64,000 nt of DNA, from assembly GCF_036088315.1 (NCBI RefSeq), contig NZ_CP107996.1, positions 930,001 through 994,000 of the forward strand, written 5' to 3'. Numbering within the stretch: position 1 is the stretch's first letter; each line of letters begins with the position of its first letter. The DNA comes from Streptomyces sp. NBC_00344. Lineage in GTDB: Bacteria > Actinomycetota > Actinomycetes > Streptomycetales > Streptomycetaceae. Made by a program: the position numbers and the translations under genes. The notes beneath the pieces were generated by a model, which made no database searches, was not told where the DNA came from, and saw only the letters and a program-made list of their open reading frames with translations. Shown here piece after piece: positions 32,023-41,175 of this stretch.

Positions 32023-32859
32023 GTGAGCAAGGTCCCCTTCATCACCCTCAACAACGGCGTCCGGATGCCTCAGCTGGGCTTCGGTGTCTGGCAGATCGCC
32101 GACGCCGAGGCCACCGAGGCCGTCGGCACCGCTCTGGAGGCCGGCTACCGCAGCATCGACACCGCTGCGATCTACGGCAACGAAGAGGGCACAGGCAAGG
32201 CCCTCGCGGCCTCGGGGATCGCCCGTGACGAGCTCTTCGTCACGACAAAGCTGTGGAACGCGGAACAGGGTTACGACTCCACGCTGCGCGCCTTCGACAC
32301 CTCGCTGGCCAAGCTCGGCCTCGACCACGTCGACCTGTATCTGATCCACTGGCCGGTGCCGTCCAAGGACGCCTACGTGGACACCTACAAGGCCTTCGAG
32401 AAGATCTACGCCGACGGCCGCGCCAAGGCGATCGGCGTCTCCAACTTCCTTCCCGGGCATCTGGAGCGGCTGCTGGGCGAGACGTCCGTGGTTCCGGCCG
32501 TGAACCAGATCGAACTGCACCCGCAGCTTCAGCAGGCCGAGTCCCGCGCCTTCCACACCGAGCGCGGCATTCACACCGAGGCGTGGTCGCCGCTCGGCCA
32601 GGGCAAGGGACTGCTGGATGTTCCGACGATCCTCGCGATTGCCCGCAAGCACGACCGGAGCGCTGCCCAGGTCGTGCTGCGCTGGCATCTGCAGACCGGG
32701 AACGTCGTGATCCCCAAGTCCGTGACACCTTCCAGGATCAGGGAGAACTTCGACGTCTTCGGATTCGAGCTGGACGCCGACGACCTGGCGGCGATCGCCG
32801 CGCTGGACGAGGGCAAGCGACTGGGCGCCGACCCGGCCACGATGAGCCTCGGCGCGTGA
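32023..32859 (+). CDS. Aldo/keto reductase
   Basis: 278 aa, GTG 32023. The NADPH-dependent TIM barrel has its catalytic tetrad in place: Asp and Tyr in SIDTAAIYGNEEG, Lys in FVTTKLWN, His in LIHWPVP. The C-terminal nucleotide loop is VIPKSVTPSRIRENF. Similar to 2,5-diketo-D-gluconate reductase-type enzymes (AKR5). Substrate not predictable. A monocistronic unit in front of the convergent carbinolamine dehydratase gene. Confidence 0.93.
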   Translation: MSKVPFITLNNGVRMPQLGFGVWQIADAEATEAVGTALEAGYRSIDTAAIYGNEEGTGKALAASGIARDELFVTTKLWNAEQGYDSTLRAFDTSLAKLGLDHVDLYLIHWPVPSKDAYVDTYKAFEKIYADGRAKAIGVSNFLPGHLERLLGETSVVPAVNQIELHPQLQQAESRAFHTERGIHTEAWSPLGQGKGLLDVPTILAIARKHDRSAAQVVLRWHLQTGNVVIPKSVTPSRIRENFDVFGFELDADDLAAIAALDEGKRLGADPATMSLGA

Positions 32860-32980
32860 CCACCCCGGCCCGTCGGACAACACCGCGGACGGTGCGCCGG
32901 GGCATCCGTGCCCTCGCGCCGTCCGCGGTGCCCGGTGGCGGGCGGAGGGGGCCTGCCGCGTGTCCGACGGCGACGGCCGC

Positions 32981-33286
32981 TCAGCCGGCCCTGTGCCCGG
33001 GCGCGATTTCCTCCACCCGCCGGGCCAGCTCGAAGTCCTTCTCGGTCACCGCTCCGCCGGCGTCGTGCGAGTTCACGGTCAGCCGGACCGTGTTGTAGCC
33101 GAGCATCAGATCGGAGTGGTGGCCGAGCTCTTCCTGGATCTGGGCGATGTGGACGACCAGCGCGGTGGCCCCGAAGTGATGGGGCAACCGGTAGGAACGG
33201 GCGATCCTGTCCCCTTCCAGTGACCAGCCGGGCAGCTCGTGCAGCCGGTCCTCGATGTCCTTCCGCGACAGCGGCGCAGCGGGCAT
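32981..33286 (-). CDS. 4a-hydroxytetrahydrobiopterin dehydratase
   Basis: 101 aa, ATG (complement of 33284-33286) with AAGGAG upstream. The pterin-binding pattern EELGHHSDLMLGYNTVRLT with SHDAGG is diagnostic for PCD/DCoH. It dehydrates the 4a-carbinolamine formed by pterin-dependent aromatic hydroxylases. It is divergent from the XRE regulator 48 bp away. Confidence 0.93.
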   Translation of the reverse strand: MPAAPLSRKDIEDRLHELPGWSLEGDRIARSYRLPHHFGATALVVHIAQIQEELGHHSDLMLGYNTVRLTVNSHDAGGAVTEKDFELARRVEEIAPGHRAG

Positions 33287-33334
33287 TGCGGGGCTCCTTC
33301 CAGGTAGCGGTGACTGCGAGGTTACGGTCTGGGT

Positions 33335-34141
33335 ATGACAACTGTCGCGCTCGACACAGGGGTAGGGACACTGCTGCGCGGCTGGCGCCGGCAGCGCCGG
33401 ATCAGCCAGTTGGAGCTGGCTCTGCGTGCCGAGTCGTCCGCCCGCCACATCAGCTTCGTCGAGACCGGCCGCTCCCGCCCCAGCGAGGAGATGATCCTGC
33501 GCCTCGCCGAACACCTCGACGTCCCGGTGCGCGAGCGCAACGCGCTGCTGCTGGCGGCCGGCTATGCCCCCCGATACGCCGAAACGCTTCTCGACGACCC
33601 CTCGATGGGCGCACTGCACGAGGGAATCCAGCAGCTGCTGCAGGGCTACGAACCGTATCCGGCGCTGGTGGTCGACGGGATGTACAACGTGGTCGCCGCC
33701 AACCGCGGGATCGCCATGCTGCTGGAAGGGGTACCCGGGCAGCTGCTCACCCCGCCGCTCAACGCGATGCGGCTGACCCTGCATCCGTCCGGGCTCGCCC
33801 CGCGCATCCGCAATCTCCGGGAGTGGCGCGGTCATCTGCTGCACCAGATGGAACGCCAGGTCGCGCTGGCGCGCTCCGAGCCGCTGCGCCGCCTGTACGA
33901 AGAGGTCAGCGGATACCCGCTTGCCGGGTCCCACGATCCGGACGACCGGCAGGATCCGGCCCCCTACCCGTGCTTCGCGCTTCCTCTGCGGATCGAACAC
34001 GACGGACGGGTGCTGTCCTTCGTGTCCTCCATCTCCACCTTCAACACCCCGATGGATGTGACGGTGGCCGAGCTGGCCATCGAAACGTTCCTGCCGGCGG
34101 ATCCGGCGACGGTGAGCTATCTGCAGTCCATGAAGCCGTAG
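33335..34141 (+). CDS. XRE-family regulator with MmyB-like C-terminal domain
   Basis: 268 aa, ATG 33335. The N-terminal HTH_3 is LLRGWRRQRRISQLELALRA with SARHISFVETGRSRPS; the C-terminal ligand-binding-like domain (YPALVVDGMYNVVAANRG, FLPADPATVSYLQS) is the MmyB type found in many actinomycete regulators. Such proteins commonly repress a neighbouring oxidoreductase; the close divergent carbinolamine dehydratase gene could be its target. Confidence 0.92.
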   Translation: MTTVALDTGVGTLLRGWRRQRRISQLELALRAESSARHISFVETGRSRPSEEMILRLAEHLDVPVRERNALLLAAGYAPRYAETLLDDPSMGALHEGIQQLLQGYEPYPALVVDGMYNVVAANRGIAMLLEGVPGQLLTPPLNAMRLTLHPSGLAPRIRNLREWRGHLLHQMERQVALARSEPLRRLYEEVSGYPLAGSHDPDDRQDPAPYPCFALPLRIEHDGRVLSFVSSISTFNTPMDVTVAELAIETFLPADPATVSYLQSMKP

Positions 34142-34263
34142 CGGGCGCACCCGGTGCGCCGCCTCGCTGAGCTGCGAGGCGGCCGCCGGCCGGTGCGGCT
34201 GCCGGTGCCGAGAGCGCACAGATCGCCGGGTGGTCGTCGTGGCGGTGGGCACGCGCGGTGACG

Positions 34264-34752
34264 TCATTCGATTCCGAGGGGCCCGATGCCCAGATCCTCA
34301 CGCATACGGCGGCGCATCTCGGCCATGGCCGTGCGGCGCTGCCGGACGAAGGCCACGTCCTCGGCGGAGCCCACCTCGACCCCGCGGGCATAGGCGTCGC
34401 GCATCCGGCGCAGGCTGTGGAACGCCTCGTTCCCGGCCGCAACGACGAGCGGCGGGCCCACAAGTCAGAGCTGCTCGCTCGCCGTGTGCAATCCGGTCCC
34501 ACGGAAGACTTCGCGCACCGCCGCATCACGCGCCGACTCGGACCTGTGATCGCCCAGCGCGACGGCCCGTATCTCCTCCCCCGCGTCCTTGAGGGCGGAG
34601 GCGTACTCGCCGTACGCGGCGCGCCGCACTTCCAGAGCGTGACGTGCTTCCTCGCGCCGCCATCTGCTGCGATCGGCGATCAGGGTGGCAGCGATGCCGA
34701 TGGAAGCACCGGTCAGCGTGGAAAGCAGAGGCATCAAGTCCATGCGCCGCAT
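34264..34752 (-). pseudogene. Small membrane-anchored protein interrupted by an in-frame TGA
   Basis: From ATG (complement of 34750-34752) one frame encodes a single N-terminal hydrophobic segment (LLSTLTGASIGIAATLIAD), a basic turn, then helices (ARHALEVRRAAYGEYASAL) to residue 95. There it meets TGA (complement of 34465-34467). The same frame continues two codons later at GTG with GPPLVVAAGNEAFHSLRRMR and runs to the stop at 34264. The two parts together match the length and layout of a common Streptomyces hypothetical protein family (one membrane segment plus coiled region). This is most likely a nonsense mutation or base-call error; reinitiation at the GTG is possible. Confidence 0.6.
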
Positions 34753-34904
34753 GCTGTCCCAACCATTGCTGCGACACCAGCGGCCCGCACATCCGGCTTG
34801 GTGGCCCCGGGTCTTGAGGGGTACCGGGCCGACGGCCGCACTGGTGACCGCCGGCGCTCGGACCACGGCCTCCAGCTCGTGTTCGAGCAGCCCCGGTTTC
34901 CCCG

Positions 34905-35408
34905 CTATCTCTCACACCCGTCCTGATCGCGGCTCATATGCCGCGCCCAGAGGGGGATGACGCCCCAGCACACCACGAACCAGCCGACCATGACGCCGAC
35001 GAGCCACAGCGCGGTGGTGTTGTGCAGGGCGACCCGGAGGACCAGGAGCAGCGAACACGCCATCGTGCACAGCAGCAGCGCGAGCCCGAGCAGGGTCAGC
35101 CGGGATGCCCAGACGACGGCCTGGGGTTTGAGCTGCCGGCCGGTGAGGAGCCGGTGCAGCGAGACCGGTGCGATGAGGGCGCCCGTCGTGGCCGCGCCCA
35201 GCACGACCGTCACCGTGTAGATGCCGCGGTCCGTCCCGGAGAGTCCGGTGAACCGCTGCTGGAAGACCACGGTGAGCAGGAAGCCGAAGAGGATCTGCAC
35301 ACCGGTCTGCGCGACCCGCAGTTCCTGGAGCAGATCCGTCCACTTCCGGTCGGCCCGCTCCTCCTCGGTCTCGTCGCGTCCGTGGCTGGGCGCGTCATCC
35401 ATGGTCAC
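34905..35408 (-). CDS. DUF6328 family membrane protein
   Basis: 167 aa; starts at ATG complement of 35406-35408, or two codons later. A charged N-terminus (DETEEERADRKWTDLLQELR) leads into VAQTGVQILFGFLLTVVFQ and three more hydrophobic helices, the DUF6328 pattern common in Streptomyces. Function unknown. The 259-bp gap to the next gene has no ORF with coding character. Confidence 0.88.
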   Translation of the reverse strand: MTMDDAPSHGRDETEEERADRKWTDLLQELRVAQTGVQILFGFLLTVVFQQRFTGLSGTDRGIYTVTVVLGAATTGALIAPVSLHRLLTGRQLKPQAVVWASRLTLLGLALLLCTMACSLLLVLRVALHNTTALWLVGVMVGWFVVCWGVIPLWARHMSRDQDGCER

Positions 35409-35667
35409 GTGGCAGCCCCGTCCCCGCTCGGCTTCTTCGCCGGTCGCCTACCCGGGGAGCACGCCTCCATCCGTCCCCGTACACCCTCCCGTACGGCGCC
35501 GCGCTCCGGCGTACGGCAGGCGCCCGCCCGGGGCAGCCGCGACCGGCCGCCCCGGGCCGGGCGACGGCCGGAGGCCGCCCCTTCGGGCATCACCGCTGCC
35601 CGGGTCGCATAGACTTCGCGCCGGTACGGCGCCCTGAAACCCGCGCCGTCGGGGTGAGGGGTGGAGT

Positions 35668-36930
35668 GTGTACGAGACGTCCGTGACAGCCTCGGCGCGT
35701 CCCGCGGTGCCTGCGACAAGGACTCGCCAAGAGCTCCTGACCACAGACGGAGGCGCCGTTGAGGATGCCGACGCTGTCATGCTGCTGGTCGAGGACGACG
35801 CCGGCGACGCGCTGCTCGTCGAGGAAATGCTCATCGACAGCAATCTGGATTCCCGCGTCAACTGGTGCAAGTCGCTCGCTGAGGCCCAGACCTTCCTGAG
35901 TACCTGTCCCACGCCGGTCTGTGTGCTGCTCGATCTGCATCTGCCGGACGTGCAGGGGCTGGAAGCGGTCACCCGTATCGTGCGCACGGCTCCGGACGCG
36001 GCCATCGTCGTACTCACCGGGCTTTCCGAGTCCGAGGCGGGGCTCGCTGCCGTCGCCACCGGCGCACAGGACTACCTGGTCAAAGGCAGGCTCGATCCGG
36101 AGTCGCTGAGCCGGGCGGTCCGGTATGCCCTCCAGCGCAAGCAGGTCGAGCGGTCGGCTGCCGCTCTCCAGGCGAACCGGCTGATCGCCGAGGAGAACGC
36201 CCGGCTGGAGCGCGGCCTGCTCCCGGTGCCTCTGCTGCGCGGACGGGACTTCGAGGTGGTGGCGCGCTACACACCGGGCCGGGCGCACGGGTTGCTGAGC
36301 GGTGACTTCTATGACGTGGTGCAGACGGCGGACCGGACGGTACACGCGGTGATAGGCGACGTCTCAGGGCACGGCGCCGCGGAGGCCGCCCTGGGAGTGT
36401 GCCTGCGGGTCGCATGGCGCACCGCCGTTCTCTGCGGGATGGAACACCTGGAGCAGATCCGGCTCCTCGAGGAGATCCTGGTCGCCGAGAGGTCCGATCC
36501 GCGCATCTTCGCCACCGTCACCTCGCTTGCACTGCCGCCCGGCGGTGGGCATGTGCGTGTCACCCGGGCCGGGCACCCCGGGTTCATGATGCGCCATGGC
36601 ACCGAAGTGACCTGGGACGAACCGGCAGGTGGCATGGCCCTGGGGCTGCTGCCCGGCGCCGCTCAGTGGACCGAGACCGAGATCCCGTTGCCGGGCAACG
36701 GCCATATCGTGCTCTTCACCGACGGACTGTTCGAAGGAAGGACCGGAACCGATTCCCGGCTGGGTGAGACAGGTCTTCTGGAACTCGCCCGAAGACACGG
36801 GGGGCTGTCGGCCGACGCGTTCGTCGACGCCCTGGTCCACGGCGCGACCGAGGGCGCCGCACCCTACGGGGGCCTCGCGGACGACGTGGCCGTGCTGCAT
36901 CTGGGATGGGGATCGACGCACCATGAGTGA
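35668..36930 (+). CDS. Response-regulator-linked PP2C (SpoIIE-type) phosphatase
   Basis: 420 aa, GTG 35668 after GGGGTGAGGGGTGGA. Residues 30-155 are a REC domain: acidic pair in VMLLVEDDAGDALL, phospho-Asp in VCVLLDLHLP, Lys in GAQDYLVKGRL. A short coiled linker follows, then a SpoIIE/PP2C domain with GDFYDVV, IGDVSGHG, HIVLFTDGL and GLADDVAVL metal-binding motifs. The REC domain probably switches Ser/Thr phosphatase activity, which in actinomycetes usually acts on anti-anti-sigma factors. The stop overlaps the kinase start, so this effector is the first gene of a three-gene operon. Confidence 0.93.
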   Translation: MYETSVTASARPAVPATRTRQELLTTDGGAVEDADAVMLLVEDDAGDALLVEEMLIDSNLDSRVNWCKSLAEAQTFLSTCPTPVCVLLDLHLPDVQGLEAVTRIVRTAPDAAIVVLTGLSESEAGLAAVATGAQDYLVKGRLDPESLSRAVRYALQRKQVERSAAALQANRLIAEENARLERGLLPVPLLRGRDFEVVARYTPGRAHGLLSGDFYDVVQTADRTVHAVIGDVSGHGAAEAALGVCLRVAWRTAVLCGMEHLEQIRLLEEILVAERSDPRIFATVTSLALPPGGGHVRVTRAGHPGFMMRHGTEVTWDEPAGGMALGLLPGAAQWTETEIPLPGNGHIVLFTDGLFEGRTGTDSRLGETGLLELARRHGGLSADAFVDALVHGATEGAAPYGGLADDVAVLHLGWGSTHHE

Positions 36931-38569
36931 CATCGCAACAACACGACACCCCACGGCACGGCAGGATTTCAGGACCGGACTGTCGGTGCAGAACTGGGTC
37001 CATCTGATTCTCGCCGGATTCGTGGTGCTGGTGTGCGGCTGCACCGCGGTCGGCGCGGTCTTCATGACCCGCACCAACGACCACACGTCCGATCTCGTCG
37101 ACCGGATCCAGCCGGCCCGCTCCGCCTCTTTCCAGCTGCAGAAGTCCCTGCTCGACCAGGAGACCGGAGCGCGCGGATACGCACTCAGCGGTGACGAATC
37201 GTTCCTCGCGCCGTACGAGCAGGGCCAGCGCGACGAGCGGACCTATCACGCGGACATCAGCAGGGTCCTGGGCCCCGGTCGCCCCTTCGGCCAGGACCTG
37301 GACCGCATCCGGCTCGCCGCGCAGAACTGGCGTCGCGCGCAGGCCGAACCGCTGATCGCCGCGGTACGCAAGGACGGGCCCGGGGCAGGTTCCAGGGCGC
37401 TGGTCCAGCAGAGCAAGACCGCCTTCGACGAACTGCGGACCGATCTGGCACTCCAGCAGCAGCATGTCGAGACGGCCAGGGTGCACACCCGGCAGCAGCT
37501 CACCGAGTCGCGCAGGACCCAGAACCGGGTGCTCATCGCCCTGGTGGTCGCCTTCGCCCTGATGGCGCTCGCGCTCAGCGTGCTGCTGCACCGGATGGTG
37601 GGCAGGCCGCTGAACGCGCTGCGCACCTCGTCCGACGATGTGCGCAGCGGAACCTTCGACCGGAGGATCACTGCGGGGGGCCCGTCCGATGTCCGGGCCG
37701 TCGGAGCGGCAGTCGAGGACATGCGCCTGCGGCTGGTCGAGGCGCTCGCCGAATCGCAGGAACGTGAAGCCCTGCTGGGCGAACAGGCCGAGGAACTGCG
37801 GCGGTCCAACTCGGAGCTGGAACAGTTCGCCTATGTCGCCTCGCACGATCTCCAGGAACCCCTGCGCAAGGTGGCCTCGTTCTGTCAGCTGCTGGAGAAG
37901 CGCTACGGCTCGGAGCTCGACGCCCGGGGGAAGCAGTACATCGACTTCGCCGTGGACGGCGCGAAGCGCATGCAGGTCCTGATCAACGATCTGCTCACCT
38001 TCTCGCGGGTCGGACGTGTCCTCGACGGCTGGAAGCAGGTTCCTCTGGACGCTCCGCTGGAGCGGGCACTGGCAAATCTCGCGACTGTCACCGAGGAGTC
38101 CGGGGCCACGGTCGTCCGCCAGGACACGCTTCCCGAGGTCACCGGGGACCCCACCGCCCTCACCATGCTCTGGCAGAACCTGATCGGCAACGCCATCAAG
38201 TTCCGCCGGCGGGACGAGCCGTGTGTGGTGACCGTCGGCTGCACCCGTGAGGGCGACGAATGGCACGCCACGGTGTCCGACAACGGCATCGGCGTCCCAC
38301 CCGAGTTCTCCGAGAAGGTCTTTGTGATCTTCCAGCGTCTGCATGCCCGCGACGAGTACGAGGGCACCGGCATCGGGCTAGCTCTGTGCCGGAAGATCGT
38401 CGAGTTCCACGGCGGCAGGATCTGGCTGGACGACAGCGTCACCGCGGGCACGCGCATTCATTTCACCCTGCCGGTGGCCCCCGCCGCCCCGGCCGAGGCC
38501 GGGGTCGCGCTGCCCGCCCCGGTAGCCGTCGTACGAGTCGCCGCATCATCGCAGGGAGAGACAGCATGA
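36923..38569 (+). CDS. Sensor histidine kinase with CHASE3-like extracellular domain
   Basis: 548 aa. ATG 36923 lies inside the end of the phosphatase gene; longer in-frame extension to 36629 was rejected. First membrane helix WVHLILAGFVVLVCGCTAVG, then a CHASE3-like four-helix sensor (QLQKSLLDQETGARGYALSG), second helix (VLIALVVAFALMALALSVLL), HAMP, and a HisKA domain with the phospho-His in VASHDLQEPL. HATPase boxes: NLIGNAIKFRR, DNGIGVPPE, GTGIGLAL. The kinase core is of the phytochrome-type family usually paired with Rcp1-like regulators, but here no chromophore module is present. Confidence 0.93.
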   Translation: MSDIATTRHPTARQDFRTGLSVQNWVHLILAGFVVLVCGCTAVGAVFMTRTNDHTSDLVDRIQPARSASFQLQKSLLDQETGARGYALSGDESFLAPYEQGQRDERTYHADISRVLGPGRPFGQDLDRIRLAAQNWRRAQAEPLIAAVRKDGPGAGSRALVQQSKTAFDELRTDLALQQQHVETARVHTRQQLTESRRTQNRVLIALVVAFALMALALSVLLHRMVGRPLNALRTSSDDVRSGTFDRRITAGGPSDVRAVGAAVEDMRLRLVEALAESQEREALLGEQAEELRRSNSELEQFAYVASHDLQEPLRKVASFCQLLEKRYGSELDARGKQYIDFAVDGAKRMQVLINDLLTFSRVGRVLDGWKQVPLDAPLERALANLATVTEESGATVVRQDTLPEVTGDPTALTMLWQNLIGNAIKFRRRDEPCVVTVGCTREGDEWHATVSDNGIGVPPEFSEKVFVIFQRLHARDEYEGTGIGLALCRKIVEFHGGRIWLDDSVTAGTRIHFTLPVAPAAPAEAGVALPAPVAVVRVAASSQGETA

Positions 38570-39009
38570 CCATGCCGATGGAATCCATCGAGGTTCTTCT
38601 CGTCGAGGACGATCCGGGCGACGAACTGATGACGCGCGAGGCGTTCGCGGACAACAAGATCCGCAACACCCTCCATGTGGTCCGCGACGGTGAGGAGGCT
38701 CTCGACTTCTTCTACCGGCGTGGCGCCCACACCGGCGCGCCGCGTCCCGACCTGGTTCTGCTCGATCTGAATCTGCCCAAGTACGACGGCCGCCAGGTGC
38801 TCGAGCGGATCAAGACTGATCCGGAACTCTGCGACATCCCGGTCGTCGTGCTGACCACGTCGTCGGCGGAGGAGGACATCCTGCGCAGCTACAAGCTCCA
38901 CGCCAACGCCTACGTCACCAAACCGGTGGACCTTGAGCAGTTTCTCTCGGCGGTACGCCAGATCGACGATTTCTTCCTCACCGTGGTGCGGCTGCCCAAA
39001 CGGGTGTGA
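38566..39009 (+). CDS. Single-domain response regulator, Rcp1-like
   Basis: 147 aa, overlapping the kinase stop by ATGA. Only a receiver domain: acidic cluster VLLVEDDPGDELM, phospho-Asp in LVLLDLNLP, Thr/Ser in VVLTTSSAEED, Lys in NAYVTKPVD. The FYRRGAHTGAPRPDL loop is characteristic of Rcp1/RcpA partners of bacteriophytochrome-type kinases. It likely relays phosphate from the kinase, perhaps to or in competition with the REC-PP2C protein. Confidence 0.94.
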   Translation: MTMPMESIEVLLVEDDPGDELMTREAFADNKIRNTLHVVRDGEEALDFFYRRGAHTGAPRPDLVLLDLNLPKYDGRQVLERIKTDPELCDIPVVVLTTSSAEEDILRSYKLHANAYVTKPVDLEQFLSAVRQIDDFFLTVVRLPKRV

Positions 39010-39016
39010 AGGCCCG

Positions 39017-39391
39017 TCACCGGCTCTCCAGCACGAGTTCCGTCTCCTTCTCCTGGTCGCCGGACGCGGTCCCCTTCTCCTGCACGCTGAACGCACCTTC
39101 CAGGACGCCACGCAGCACGTCGACCGCCCGGTAGCCGCCCTGCACCGTGGCCGTGACGCTGCCCTTCAGGCTGGTGGCCGCCGGTTCGCCCTGGGGGGCC
39201 TCCCGCACCTCGTAACTTGCCGTCCAGACGGTCGGCCGGGCATCGTCGGCCTCAGACTGCGGTACGTCGGACGCGGCGCGGTCGGAGGGGAAGGCCGCGC
39301 GGAGTGCTTCGAAGACAGCGGCGGCGTCGTCGTGCGAGTGCCCGGTGAGAGCCACCTTGACCAGGGTGTTGGGGTTGGCGGTGTCGGCCAT
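39017..39391 (-). CDS. Conserved hypothetical protein
   Basis: 124 aa from ATG (complement of 39389-39391) with AAGGAAAG eight bases upstream; GTG at 39400 is possible. No recognised domain. Mixed alpha/beta pattern with VKVALTGHSHDDAAAVFEALR and a beta-rich second half (TVWTASYEVREA, GSVTATVQGGYRAVDVLRG). Convergent with the response regulator, 7 bp apart. Confidence 0.7.
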   Translation of the reverse strand: MADTANPNTLVKVALTGHSHDDAAAVFEALRAAFPSDRAASDVPQSEADDARPTVWTASYEVREAPQGEPAATSLKGSVTATVQGGYRAVDVLRGVLEGAFSVQEKGTASGDQEKETELVLESR

Positions 39392-39461
39392 CGTGCTCAC
39401 TTTCCTTGCTGTGTTCGTTGCGGTGTCCGGCTGATCGGCTCGCTGACCCTGCCGTCCCCCG

Positions 39462-40868
39462 TCAGGAGCCGGCCGGTTCGGCCCCGTACCAGACCGTGGT
39501 GATGTTGCAGAACTCGCGGATGCCGTGGCCGGAGAGTTCGCGGCCGTAGCCGGAGCGCTTGACGCCGCCGAAGGGCAGCGCGGGGTGGGAGGCGGTCATC
39601 CCGTTGAAGAAGACCCCGCCGGCCGCCAGGTCCCTGACGAACCTGGCCGTTTCGGCGTCGTCCCGGGTCCAGACGTTGGAACTCAGCCCGAACGGCGTGT
39701 CATTGGCGAGCTCCACCGCCTCGTCGATGCTGTCCACCCGGTAGACCGTGGCCACGGGCCCGAAGGCCTCCTCGCGGTGGATGCGCATCTCGTCGGTGAT
39801 CCCGATCAGCACGGTGGGCGCGTAGTACCACCCGCGGTCGAAGCCCGGCGGCCTCCCGCCGCCGCAGAGCGCGGTGGCTCCGAGACGGACGGCGTCGTCC
39901 ACCAGCTCCTCCAGGTCGGCGCGGCCCTGCTCGCTGGCGAGCGGGCCGACATCGGTGGACTCCTCCATCGGGTCCCCGACGGTCAGTTCCGCCATCCGGG
40001 TGGTGAAGCGGTCGAGGAAGGTGTCGTAGACGTCCGAATGGGCGATGAAACGCTTCGCCGCGATGCATGACTGTCCGTTGTTCTGGGTGCGGGCCGTCAC
40101 CGCGACGGCGGCCGCCCGCTCCACATCCGCGGACGGCATGACGATGTACGGGTCGCTGCCGCCCAGTTCCAGCACCGTCTTCTTGACCTCGTCGGCCGCG
40201 ATGGCGGCGACCGACCGGCCGGCAGGTTCGCTGCCGGTGAGGGTCGCGGCTGCCACCCTTGGGTCGCGCAGAATGGACTCGATCGCGTCGGAACCCACCA
40301 GCAGAGTCTGGAAGCAGCCTTCGGGGAATCCCGCCCGCCGGAAGAGATCGCCCAGGTAGAGCGCGGTCTGCGGGACGTTCGACGCGTGCTTCAGCAGGCC
40401 CACGTTGCCCGCCATCAGGGCCGGCGCAGCGAACCGTACGACCTGCCAGAGCGGGAAGTTCCACGGCATCACGGCCAGCACCACACCGAGCGGCCGATAG
40501 CGGACGAAGGCACGGACGGCGCCGGAGTCCTGGGCGTCCGCGTCCGCCGGATGTTCGTCGGCGAGGAGATCCCCGGCATGCCGTGCGTACCAGCGCATCG
40601 TCTTCGCGCACTTGGCGGCTTCCGCACGAGCGGCTGCGAGGGGCTTACCCATCTCGGTGGTCATGGTGCGCGCGATGTCCGTCTGCTCCTGCTCCAGCAG
40701 GTCGGCCGCGCGGTTCAGCAGCGCAGCCCGCTCGGAGAAGTCCGTGGTGCGGTACTGCCGGAACGTGGCATCGGCGATCGCAAGCCGGTGCTCGATGTCC
40801 TGGGGTCCCAGCGCGTCGAACGTCTTGAGCGTCTCACCGTTCGCAGGGTTCACCGTGGCGATGGGCAT
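39462..40868 (-). CDS. NAD(P)-dependent succinate-semialdehyde dehydrogenase-like enzyme
   Basis: 468 aa, ATG (complement of 40866-40868). Canonical ALDH: PWNFPLWQVVRFAAPALMAGN, nucleotide motif TGSEPAGRSVA, general base in TVLELGGSDP, nucleophilic Cys in QNNGQSCIAAKRF, and EEAFGPVATVY. It begins directly with IATVNPANGETL, lacking the longer N-terminus of GabD, as in the GabD1/Sad type common in actinobacteria. Converts succinic semialdehyde or a similar omega-semialdehyde to the acid. Confidence 0.93.
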   Translation of the reverse strand: MPIATVNPANGETLKTFDALGPQDIEHRLAIADATFRQYRTTDFSERAALLNRAADLLEQEQTDIARTMTTEMGKPLAAARAEAAKCAKTMRWYARHAGDLLADEHPADADAQDSGAVRAFVRYRPLGVVLAVMPWNFPLWQVVRFAAPALMAGNVGLLKHASNVPQTALYLGDLFRRAGFPEGCFQTLLVGSDAIESILRDPRVAAATLTGSEPAGRSVAAIAADEVKKTVLELGGSDPYIVMPSADVERAAAVAVTARTQNNGQSCIAAKRFIAHSDVYDTFLDRFTTRMAELTVGDPMEESTDVGPLASEQGRADLEELVDDAVRLGATALCGGGRPPGFDRGWYYAPTVLIGITDEMRIHREEAFGPVATVYRVDSIDEAVELANDTPFGLSSNVWTRDDAETARFVRDLAAGGVFFNGMTASHPALPFGGVKRSGYGRELSGHGIREFCNITTVWYGAEPAGS

Positions 40869-40893
40869 GGGTCGGGCCTCCTCGTGCTCGCTG

Positions 40894-41175
40894 TCATGAC
40901 CCTCCCGCGCCCCGTGCGGGCTCGCAACGCGGGCGGCCGGCCGGCAGCTGGTCGCCGATGACCGAGTCGTCCGCGGTCCGGGCCCCGGGCAGATCGCAGG
41001 CGGCGGCGATCAGCGCCGCGTCGACATCACTCGTTCCGGTGGCTATGCACAGCAGATAAGCGACGTCGTCCAGTTCCCGTCGGGCGGTGGGAGCGCCGCT
41101 CCCGGCGTGCAGGACGGAAAGGGCCTCGTAGCGCTCGACGAGATTCCGCATGATGACGGGATGGGCGAGCAGCAC
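40894..41175 (-). CDS. DUF5133 domain protein
   Basis: 93 aa. GTG (complement of 41173-41175) is chosen because GAGGAG lies 6 nt upstream and the resulting VLLAHPVIMRNLVERYEAL matches the family start; an ATG at 41244 would add 23 unrelated residues. The DUF5133 core is visible (ARRELDDVAYLLCIATGTSDVDAALIAAA). Function unknown; widespread small Streptomyces protein. 25 bp upstream of the semialdehyde dehydrogenase, so possibly one operon. Confidence 0.85.
   Translation of the reverse strand: MLLAHPVIMRNLVERYEALSVLHAGSGAPTARRELDDVAYLLCIATGTSDVDAALIAAACDLPGARTADDSVIGDQLPAGRPRCEPARGAGGS

Noticed and set aside
34465..34467. Selenocysteine or programmed readthrough at the in-frame TGA
   Set aside because: No SECIS-like hairpin was seen directly downstream and the protein family has no redox role; nonsense mutation is simpler.
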